The notes under the pieces: model-generated
Databases searched by the model: none
The model's input: the letters and a program-made list of their open reading frames with translations, nothing else
Told to the model about the DNA's origin: nothing
Program-made: the position numbers and the translations under genes
Shown: positions 57,738-64,000 of the stretch, piece by piece
How positions within the stretch are numbered: position 1 is the stretch's first letter
Layout: each line of letters begins with the position of its first letter
Assembly (NCBI GenBank): GCA_964577975.1
Contig: CAZOBB010000199.1
Coordinates: 1 to 64,000, forward strand
Direction: 5' to 3'
DNA: 64,000 nt
Source: JAOZMY01 sp964577975
Lineage (GTDB): Bacteria; Desulfobacterota; S145-22

Positions 57738-58731
57738 GAAAGATTTCCCCTCCCATGGGTTGCGTGGTTAATACGACCTTTCCTGGTTTGATGCTAAACT
57801 TTTTTGTAAAAGGGAGAGGCCGTCGTATCGACTGAAGTCCAAAATAGACCATGCCTCCTATAAACATTCCACCGAGCATTGTCACCCCAACCCACCGAAG
57901 CATGCGCACGGGAAAAGGGGTATGAGGAAAAATCGTCCTATACCCCTTCTTCACCATTCGACTCGTGATCCTCCGTTGTTGAGCCACATAACCTGCCAAA
58001 AGTGCCCGGTCACATAGTTGATTGATGACCCTCGGAACACCCTTTGAAAGCTTATGAACAGCCTTGACTGCGGAACGCTCAAAACGAACGGATGAAGAGG
58101 GACCAGCAATTACTAACCGGTGATGGATATACTCCTCTGTCTCTTCCAAGTTGAGAGGGGACAAACGATACCGAACCGTTATCCTCTGATTGAGCTGACG
58201 AAGGTCATGCCGAGACAATTTCACTTCCAGCTCCGGCTGGCCTACCAGGACGATCTGAAGGAGTTTTTCCCTTGTTGTCTCAAGGTTTGAGAGCAAACGA
58301 ATATTCTCGAGCACCTCAACACTGAGATCCTGCGCCTCATCTATCACTAATACCGTTTTCAACCCTTGCTTATAAAAGGAAAGGAGTACTTCATTGAGAA
58401 AAGCAACAAGCTCCCTCTTCGTTTTTCCAAGAGGAATGGCAACGTGAAATTCCTCTAGAATATTCTTTAAAAAATCCTTTACCGAAAGGATGGGGTTGAA
58501 AATGTACGCGGTTTTATAGCCTTCTTTGAGTTCCCCCAAGAGGGTTCTGCACAAAGTCGTCTTTCCTGTTCCCACGTCCCCTGTTATGAGGATAAAGCCC
58601 TCCCGCTGTTCAATACCAAATTTGAGATGATTCAGGGCCTCCCGATGGGAGTTGCTCAAATAGAGATAGGCGGGATTGGGAGTTAACCCGAAAGGCTTCT
58701 CCTTGAAATGATAATAGTCCGTGTACATCAA
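57724..58731 (-). CDS. mshM: MshM/ExeA-like AAA ATPase
   Basis: 335 residues. ExeA/GspA-family ATPase: TPNPAYLYLSNSHREAL, Walker A LITGDVGTGKTTLCRTLL, Walker B TVLVIDEAQDLSVEVLENIRLLSNLE (in parts), sensor region VLVGQPELEVKL. A membrane helix follows at about 275-300 (MLGGMFIGGMVYFGLQS). In MSHA and T2SS loci this ATPase helps insert the secretin. It overlaps mshL by four bases and mshN by 14. Confidence 0.85.
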   Translation of the reverse strand: MMYTDYYHFKEKPFGLTPNPAYLYLSNSHREALNHLKFGIEQREGFILITGDVGTGKTTLCRTLLGELKEGYKTAYIFNPILSVKDFLKNILEEFHVAIPLGKTKRELVAFLNEVLLSFYKQGLKTVLVIDEAQDLSVEVLENIRLLSNLETTREKLLQIVLVGQPELEVKLSRHDLRQLNQRITVRYRLSPLNLEETEEYIHHRLVIAGPSSSVRFERSAVKAVHKLSKGVPRVINQLCDRALLAGYVAQQRRITSRMVKKGYRTIFPHTPFPVRMLRWVGVTMLGGMFIGGMVYFGLQSIRRPLPFTKKFSIKPGKVVLTTQPMGGEIFREPH

Positions 58732-60371
58732 AACCCCCTAAAAGGTTTTAGATCCTTCACTTCTCCTTTTATGCCATACCTCCAAGGCCTCCCCCCCACT
58801 TTGAATCCCCTTTCATCATACGTACCGTAAAGCCGTCTTCTGTCCTTCGCAGAGATACTTCTGATAAGGGAGGGAGTCAAAATCGTAGGTCTCAACAAGA
58901 TAACCAACTCCGTCTTCCTTGCCTGTTGCTTCGTATGCCTAAAGAATGTTCCGAGCAGAGGAATATCTCCAAGAAGCGGGACCTGCTCCACCTGTTCATC
59001 CGTCTTGGTCCGCATCAATCCCGCAATCACGATGGTTTGTCCGCTTTTCACCTTGACGATCGTGCTTGTTTCCCGAATATCCATGATAGGGGCGGTATCC
59101 CCAAAACGCGACTGGGATTCTCCAACCTTCTCCGTGACAGTGGGCTGAATACTCATGATCACGTTTCCCTTGTCATCAATCTGAGGCGTCACGGAAAGGA
59201 CAACTCCCTCTGTCACTGTTTGAGCCGATGCCGTCTCCGTTCTGATTCCCGTTTCCAGATCCGTATCCACCGTCACCTGCCAAAAGACGTCATCCCTTCC
59301 CATTTTGATAATGGCCTTCTGGTTGTTTAGAGTGGAAATCCTTGGCTTGGAAAGAACGTTGATGTCTCCTTGGGTTCCCAAGGCATCAATGAGGGCAGAG
59401 AACTTATTGTTGGATATACCGATCTGAAATTTCGCGTTATCCGGGCTGAGCATCTGCACCACCGAAGCAGTTCCAGACAGTGTCCCATGATACCCATTCG
59501 GTAGCAATGCACGCACACTATTCCAATTGATTCCCATCTCATATTCATCCTTAAGGTAGACCTCCAAGATCTCTGCTTCGATCATGACCTCGCGGTGCAA
59601 AATCATCTGTAACGAGTTAAGATAATTGGATATCTGCTCTAATTGATACGGATAATCGACCACATATAGGGTACTTGATGCCTTATTGATCACCAGTTTA
59701 CCTTCGGAGGAAAGAAGCTCTTTCACACCCGCCTCCAATTCATCCCATAATTTGAATTCCTCTTTCGTATCGATGGTCGATTCACTGTTGCTACTACCGC
59801 TTCCACCGGTGCCTCCGGTCCCTCCACCCGTGCCTCCGGTTCCCGAAGAATTGGTATTGTCCGATCCTGTAGACGCAGACAGCGTCGCCGTTCCCTCCCG
59901 ATCGCTGATCACGTAATTAAAAACAAACAAACGTCCTACCGGCTTCTGTTTAAAAACCTTCACAAACCGGCCTTCTTCAACTTCATATCCAAGGTGAAGA
60001 GGGGGCAAGATAAGATCCAAAATCTCCTCAAAAGTGAGTTGTTTAATATCGACCGTGATAGTTCCCGAAACGTCCGGCTCAATCACGATATTCTTGTCCT
60101 CCTTCTTCGCAAACGCGAGAAGCACTTCCCGAATATCGGCGTTTCGAAGGGAAAGGGTATACAACTTCTTTCCCTTTTTGGGTATCAAAGCCTCCGGAGC
60201 AGGAGGGGCCGTATCAAAGGCAGGAAGGGAAGGGAGGGGAGCTGCTTCTTCCCTCATCCCCTCTCGATGTGACACAGGGGCTTTTCCTTCTCGAACCGTC
60301 GTTTGGGCGCATCCTCCCAGGAAAACTATTCCCAAACACAGCATAGAGACACGTAACACCAATTTCTTCAT
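58728..60371 (-). CDS. mshL: MshL-type outer-membrane secretin
   Basis: 547 residues. Lipoprotein signal with lipobox LGGC near residue 21; a STN-like/N-domain region (TVDIKQLTFEEILDLILPPL); then a Gly/Thr/Ser-rich segment (about 170-200) made of GTGG repeats; then the secretin domain with TVTEKVGESQSRFG and IAGLMRTKTDEQVEQVPLLGDIPLLGTFF in pieces, ending in VILLRPTIL. It forms the outer-membrane pore for the pilus. The Gly-rich linker is an unusual length variant. It overlaps mshK by four bases. Confidence 0.9.
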   Translation of the reverse strand: MKKLVLRVSMLCLGIVFLGGCAQTTVREGKAPVSHREGMREEAAPLPSLPAFDTAPPAPEALIPKKGKKLYTLSLRNADIREVLLAFAKKEDKNIVIEPDVSGTITVDIKQLTFEEILDLILPPLHLGYEVEEGRFVKVFKQKPVGRLFVFNYVISDREGTATLSASTGSDNTNSSGTGGTGGGTGGTGGSGSSNSESTIDTKEEFKLWDELEAGVKELLSSEGKLVINKASSTLYVVDYPYQLEQISNYLNSLQMILHREVMIEAEILEVYLKDEYEMGINWNSVRALLPNGYHGTLSGTASVVQMLSPDNAKFQIGISNNKFSALIDALGTQGDINVLSKPRISTLNNQKAIIKMGRDDVFWQVTVDTDLETGIRTETASAQTVTEGVVLSVTPQIDDKGNVIMSIQPTVTEKVGESQSRFGDTAPIMDIRETSTIVKVKSGQTIVIAGLMRTKTDEQVEQVPLLGDIPLLGTFFRHTKQQARKTELVILLRPTILTPSLIRSISAKDRRRLYGTYDERGFKVGGRPWRYGIKGEVKDLKPFRGF

Positions 60372-60979
60372 TTTTTCTTCTCCCCTAAGACTCGTTGAGC
60401 ACTCTCACTCACGACCTCTTGGGCTATTAAAGATAACTTCGGCTGTGGTAAAGGAACCCAGCGACGCTGATTTGAAACCAACACCCATACGGCAGAAGGC
60501 AAGACCTTCAAAAGTTTTACTTCTCCCATGGCCTCGCCTTCCGTCATGACATGGTTGTTAAGAATAGCCATCTTTTCTCCAGATACCGTTATGATGCCCG
60601 AAAGGGAAACATATACCTCTTCCTTCTTTTCCTTTCCCTGAACCCTTTTTTTCGACTTCAAATGCGTCAACTGTGCGATTTCCGATGAGTCAAAAAAAGG
60701 GTTTCTTCCCCATCCATGAAGGTTTAATTCTCTCTTTCTTCCGCTTTTTTTAATCTGTAAACCTTTTTCCTCTCTTTCACCAAAAGGAACCTTTTCCTTC
60801 ACCTCTTCCCTTTCAGCGGTTTGAATCTTTTTTCCCTCACTCGTAGGAGGGGGCGACGTTGCCGCCACGGTGGTTGCACGTTGAGGATGCATACGTCGAT
60901 AGAAAAAACGAACGTTATATCCTATCGCCGCGACCAGCAGCAAAAGAATCACCGCTAGCACCCCTTTATTCTTCAACAT
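60368..60979 (-). CDS. MshK/PilP-like pilus biogenesis protein
   Basis: 203 residues. One N-terminal membrane helix (about 7-26, VLAVILLLLVAAIGYNVRFFY), a charged disordered linker (about 30-115) and a small beta domain (about 120-190: YVSLSGIITVSGEKMAILNNHVMTEGEAMGEVKLLKVLPSAVWV in parts). This is the layout of PilP/MshK, inner-membrane or lipoprotein adaptors that link to the secretin. The lipobox is absent. It overlaps mshJ by 14 bases. Confidence 0.7.
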   Translation of the reverse strand: MLKNKGVLAVILLLLVAAIGYNVRFFYRRMHPQRATTVAATSPPPTSEGKKIQTAEREEVKEKVPFGEREEKGLQIKKSGRKRELNLHGWGRNPFFDSSEIAQLTHLKSKKRVQGKEKKEEVYVSLSGIITVSGEKMAILNNHVMTEGEAMGEVKLLKVLPSAVWVLVSNQRRWVPLPQPKLSLIAQEVVSESAQRVLGEKKK

Positions 60980-61604
60980 TCAGCTTTCCCCCATAATAGA
61001 AACGGATCTTCACCTCCGTGCGAATAAAAGGAAAGTCTTTTTTCAACACCACATCATCCAATACGAGAAAGTATCGCGGGATATTCGAAAGTGCATCAAG
61101 ATAAGCCAAGCTATCTTTGAGTGAAGAGAGATAACTCATCTTCATGACGAAATAATGCAGCCGAAACGCCTTGAAAAAGTCACTCTTCTTTGAGACACTT
61201 TTTTTTACTCTACTCGCGATGCGAGAAGGTCCCATTACCTTTTCCTGAGACGAAGGCGTTTTTATGCTCACATCCATAAGGTGGTTCTCGACTGCCTTCT
61301 CCGCCAAAAGCCTAGCCGCCCCGAGGAGATCCTTTTCCGAAGGGATGCGGCGTCGGAGCTTTACCGACAGGGTTCTCCAGCTTGCGAGCTCTTCTGATGT
61401 CACTTTCTTGAAACTCAGAATTTCCTTCCTATAAGTCTCATTTATCTTCGCTAATTGCGAGATTTCTTTTTTGTACGCCTCGATCCGCTGAAACCTTGGA
61501 TGAAAATCCAATAGGTAAAACAATCCCACAAGCACGACGATTCCAGTTCCCAACGTACCTGCCTTTACCCACAGAGGCCAGGAATCGAACCAGTCGGATT
61601 TCAT
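60966..61604 (-). CDS. MshJ/PilO-like inner-membrane protein
   Basis: 212 residues. One N-terminal membrane helix (about 14-33, KAGTLGTGIVVLVGLFYLLD) followed by a coiled coil (about 35-90) and a ferredoxin-like periplasmic domain (about 130-212, LHYFVMKMSYLSSLKDSLAYLDAL). PilO/MshJ proteins form a heterodimer with the PilN part of MshI. It overlaps the mshI stop by four bases and the mshK start by 14. Confidence 0.75.
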   Translation of the reverse strand: MKSDWFDSWPLWVKAGTLGTGIVVLVGLFYLLDFHPRFQRIEAYKKEISQLAKINETYRKEILSFKKVTSEELASWRTLSVKLRRRIPSEKDLLGAARLLAEKAVENHLMDVSIKTPSSQEKVMGPSRIASRVKKSVSKKSDFFKAFRLHYFVMKMSYLSSLKDSLAYLDALSNIPRYFLVLDDVVLKKDFPFIRTEVKIRFYYGGKLNVEE

Positions 61605-63229
61605 CGAACATCTCCTGCCGGGAGGGAAGCCTCAAGTAGTCCTCGCAGTTGAAATCCCATCATGGCTCCCTTCGCCTGAACATCTTCTATCTTACTCTCC
61701 AGTGACGTCGCCACATCTTTCACCTTTTCCGCCTCCGCCTGGATTTCCCTACTGAGACGTACAGGAGAAATCTCCGGGGGAGAAAATTCCCCTTCTTTCA
61801 CAAATGGAGAAGAGAATAACGCCTCGACGAAGGTCTCGTACGTTTTCTGAGCGGACTTCACAGACCCTTCACGGACGGAGCCACGGAATTCAAAACGATA
61901 TTGTCTTGTATAAGGATCATCCAACGAGAAAGTCGTTTGCTCAAGTACAGCCCCAACAGGGATGACATGGCTGATATCCTGAAAAAAGGGGGTCCAAAAA
62001 GGTTTTTCTCTCAGCACGTGGGAGGAAAACGAGAAAAGCTGTTTAAATCTTTCGCGATTCCTTTTCTGTTTTCTGATTTCTTCCACAATGGTCCTCATTC
62101 GACGATTCGTCGATCTCTGCACAGCCACCGTCTCCTCAAGAATCCTTTCTTGACCCGACAACGTAAAATGAGCCACTCCCACGCCTCCCAAAAGACACAC
62201 GATGGATACTGTCATGGCAAGACGCCCCCAAAAAATCTTGCCCTTTTCCAGAACCGTTACCGGCACTAGATTGGCAATCTCACCCGGTGCCGCCCTTAGG
62301 AGACCAATAGGGACCGCATATCTTGCCAGCTCATCGGCCGGCACTTCTCCCGCATCAAAGAGAATTCCTCCTTCTTTTTCCCCCTGAAAGAGCTGGGCCT
62401 CTATCCCTAATTCCTCTTTCAAAAAATGCTTCAACTCGCCAACATACTGCACATCGCCACTCAGAATCACCTTTTCCACCATGAGGCCGTGCGAGTGCTG
62501 TTTATAGAAAAGGAACGATCGGTTTGTCTCTTGGGCAATCCGATAGGCAACAGCGGAAAAATCCTCTTCCTCGTCTTCCTTGAAAACTCCTTCTTCACTA
62601 CCCAACACAATAGGCTTCGCCCTCAAAGAAAAACTCCGGGCAAAGGCCAACTGTCCCTTATTAAAAATGGTAATAAGACCTGTTGTTCCTTCGATATGTA
62701 AACTTGCACATATATCGGTTTCGAAAGAAGGAAGAAAATGGCGCAAGGCCGCTTTCAGGGCAAAGGGACAACTGGTTATAACCCGGATCTTTTTCCCTGC
62801 CTTATGGACTTCCGAAACATGGGCCAAAACTGTGTCTTTAGCCGCACTTACTACGGCATATTCACGATTCCCGCTTCCCTTCTCCGGAATTGTGAAATCG
62901 AAAAAGACGGAATTGATAACCACTGTCCCAAGCTGCGAAAGTTCTCTTCGGACAATCTCCACCGCGTTCTTTTTTTTAAGAGGTGGCAGGAGAAAGAAAT
63001 GATGTTTGACGTGGGTGAGAGGCAAGGCCAAACAGACATAGCGGTTCCTGCACCTTCGAAGCGTCGTTCCCAGCACCGCCATCCTTTCCTCTTCCCTCTC
63101 CGATGGAAAAGGATGCGATTCCAAACGCGTGATAAGGAGTGAGCTCTCCGTACGCCTCCCTTCCGCCACATTTAATCCCGAATCGGTTATCTGGATACCT
63201 ACGACCGGCTGGGCGCGGAATGACATCAT
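61601..63229 (-). CDS. MshI-like PilM-PilN fusion protein
   Basis: 542 residues. Residues 1-320 resemble PilM, the actin-like cytoplasmic ring protein (VGIQITDSGLNVAEGRR, VSAAKDTVLAHVSEV, AYRIAQETNRSFLFYKQH). A membrane helix (about 332-355, GRLAMTVSIVCLLGGVGVAHF) and a PilN-like coiled-coil/ferredoxin domain (about 360-540) follow. In most T4P systems these are two genes; MshI of MSHA loci is similar. It overlaps the merR-type gene by four bases and mshJ by four bases. Confidence 0.8.
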   Translation of the reverse strand: MMSFRAQPVVGIQITDSGLNVAEGRRTESSLLITRLESHPFPSEREEERMAVLGTTLRRCRNRYVCLALPLTHVKHHFFLLPPLKKKNAVEIVRRELSQLGTVVINSVFFDFTIPEKGSGNREYAVVSAAKDTVLAHVSEVHKAGKKIRVITSCPFALKAALRHFLPSFETDICASLHIEGTTGLITIFNKGQLAFARSFSLRAKPIVLGSEEGVFKEDEEEDFSAVAYRIAQETNRSFLFYKQHSHGLMVEKVILSGDVQYVGELKHFLKEELGIEAQLFQGEKEGGILFDAGEVPADELARYAVPIGLLRAAPGEIANLVPVTVLEKGKIFWGRLAMTVSIVCLLGGVGVAHFTLSGQERILEETVAVQRSTNRRMRTIVEEIRKQKRNRERFKQLFSFSSHVLREKPFWTPFFQDISHVIPVGAVLEQTTFSLDDPYTRQYRFEFRGSVREGSVKSAQKTYETFVEALFSSPFVKEGEFSPPEISPVRLSREIQAEAEKVKDVATSLESKIEDVQAKGAMMGFQLRGLLEASLPAGDVR

Positions 63230-63471
63230 CCCTGCCCCTCCCTTGAGGAATTAACTTTTCTCAACGCTTTTTCATACGCAACACGATAACGAAATCCATC
63301 CTTGAGGTAATTCCATATCCAATGAATCAATTGGACGTCAACCTCGCTAAACTCCCTGAAAGCTTTCTCTCCAACAACAACTTTCTTGGGAGTGATATAC
63401 CCTTTTTGTTCGAGATAATAGAGTTTTTGTCTTGGAATACCTGTGCGCTTAAGGACGTCGGACGTATTCAT
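63226..63471 (-). CDS. Short MerR-family transcriptional regulator
   Basis: 81 residues, about half the length of a typical MerR regulator. The winged helix is clear: NTSDVLKRTGIPRQKLYYLEQKGYITPKKVVVGEKAFREFSEVDVQLIHWIWNYLKDG, seen in pieces, but there is no C-terminal effector-binding domain or dimerisation helix. It is the first gene of the pilus operon, overlapping mshI by four bases. ATG with GGGAGG upstream and a consensus promoter ahead. It may autoregulate the operon; no cofactor cysteines are present. Confidence 0.85.
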   Translation of the reverse strand: MNTSDVLKRTGIPRQKLYYLEQKGYITPKKVVVGEKAFREFSEVDVQLIHWIWNYLKDGFRYRVAYEKALRKVNSSREGQG

Positions 63472-63492
63472 ACCTTGACCTCCCTATGCGCA

Positions 63493-63520
63493 ATTATAAA
63501 CTTAAATTTATATTTGTCAA
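63493..63520 (-). promoter_or_regulatory. Consensus sigma-70 promoter of the MSHA-type operon
   Basis: On the - strand TTGACA (63520-63515) and TATAAT (63498-63493) are both perfect matches, with a 16-base spacer. Predicted start near 63486, leader about 15 bases containing the ribosome-binding site of the merR-type gene. The surrounding bases are AT-rich. Confidence 0.75.
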
Positions 63521-63614
63521 TAAAAAAATTATAATATTAGTATGTTCTAGCCATTAAATAGAAATATCATGATGAAAAAATGATAATCTAGTAATATCAC
63601 ACAACATTTTTTGC

Positions 63615-64000
63615 TCAACGCAATATTAGCGTTACTTTTGATTGGCGGCCGTAAACAATGGAGGCCACAGTGGAACTTAAAACCTGGTTGCTTCCATCTA
63701 AGATCTGAACACAGTGTAATCCATGATGCATATGATTGCCTTCGAAATTATGTGAACATCGATACCCATTCGCGCTACTACACGTTACAGGATAATCATC
63801 GTAATTTTCCACACCATTGTCAGAATAAAACACCCTCATAGATGCCACTGAAGGTACATGGCTGGAACGATCATCCACGACTTCGACTAAAAGGGAACCA
63901 TAGCACCGTATATTCGTCCCTTCGATCGGATAAATCAAGTCATCTCCACTTCCGTTATCAAACGTCTTGTTGGGACCGCTCGATACAATTTTTGCATACT
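63615..64000 (-). CDS. C-terminal part of a probable prepilin/pseudopilin (cut by window edge)
   Basis: The frame is open from the right edge to a stop at 63615, giving the last 128 residues. The upstream residues read SSGPNKTFDNGSGDDLIYP, which resembles the SAGPDGKFGTxDDI motif near the C-terminus of type II/IV pseudopilins. The remainder is beta-rich with four cysteines. The N-terminal prepilin helix would lie beyond the window. It is on the same strand as the MSHA-type genes, upstream of their promoter, and probably belongs to the same pilus system. The longest listed ATG-type start inside the window would truncate it. Confidence 0.6.
   Translation of the reverse strand, partial: YAKIVSSGPNKTFDNGSGDDLIYPIEGTNIRCYGSLLVEVVDDRSSHVPSVASMRVFYSDNGVENYDDYPVTCSSANGYRCSHNFEGNHMHHGLHCVQILDGSNQVLSSTVASIVYGRQSKVTLILR

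Noticed and set aside
1..64000. Search for tRNA genes, CRISPR arrays, insertion sequences, prophage or toxin-antitoxin pairs
   Set aside because: Intergenic regions are short and none showed a cloverleaf, regular repeat-spacer pattern or transposase/integrase frame.

Overview
The window is chromosomal DNA from a Gram-negative, flagellated bacterium. Three things point this way: a flgBC-fliEFGHIJ operon under an apparent sigma-54 promoter, MSHA-type pilus genes with an outer-membrane secretin, and a GspC protein. Together with an HdrC-like iron-sulfur protein, a Liv-type ABC importer and a Ser/Thr kinase cluster, this suggests a Desulfobacterota-like (former Deltaproteobacteria) lineage. That placement is inference from gene content only. 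No rRNA, tRNA, CRISPR array, insertion sequence or phage gene was seen. Nearly every base is coding, and no gap between genes exceeds 300 bases.

Layout. 1-4.4 kb (+ strand mostly, visibly GC-richer): a zinc-ribbon protein and LsrF-type aldolase, a zinc-ribbon/winged-helix protein, TrmH, and a CPA2 antiporter fused to a PTS EIIA domain. 4.4-18.7 kb (- strand): a flagellar block that reads 5' to 3' as a FlrA/FleQ-like activator, a 980-residue TPR protein, FlrB kinase, FlrC regulator, a sigma-54 promoter, then flgB, flgC, fliE, fliF, fliG, fliH, fliI, fliJ and a MotE-like gene. 18.7-32.7 kb (- strand): a tightly packed housekeeping run, 5' to 3': PP-loop ATPase, nitrilase-family protein, Cys-rich miniprotein, argS, SPOR protein, lepA, lepB, pyrR, gltX, smc, gph, small protein, nth.

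32.8-37.9 kb (- strand): a four-gene phospho-signalling cluster. It encodes a periplasmic trypsin-like protease joined through one membrane segment to a cytoplasmic FHA domain, a membrane Ser/Thr kinase, a zinc-ribbon FHA protein and a membrane-anchored PP2C phosphatase. It is divergent from a LysM lytic transglycosylase lipoprotein (38.1-39.7 kb). 39.6-44.2 kb (- strand): glmU, glmS, an orphan gspC and a GNAT acetyltransferase. 44.4-55.4 kb (+ strand): an HdrC-like protein; a Liv-type importer (binding protein, terminator/attenuator, livH, livM, livG, livF); a divergent adenine-deaminase-like amidohydrolase with NUDIX and metallo-beta-lactamase genes; then resB, purQ and an IHF-alpha gene.

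55.4-63.5 kb (- strand): an overlapping operon starting from a fully consensus sigma-70 promoter: a short MerR regulator, a PilM-PilN fusion (MshI), MshJ, MshK, secretin MshL, ATPase MshM, TPR protein MshN, and unexpectedly a histone-deacetylase-family hydrolase in place of the usual assembly ATPase. The right edge holds the 3' end of a probable pseudopilin gene. The most system-like candidate is the protease-FHA/kinase/FHA/phosphatase cluster, which could link cytoplasmic phosphorylation to periplasmic proteolysis.
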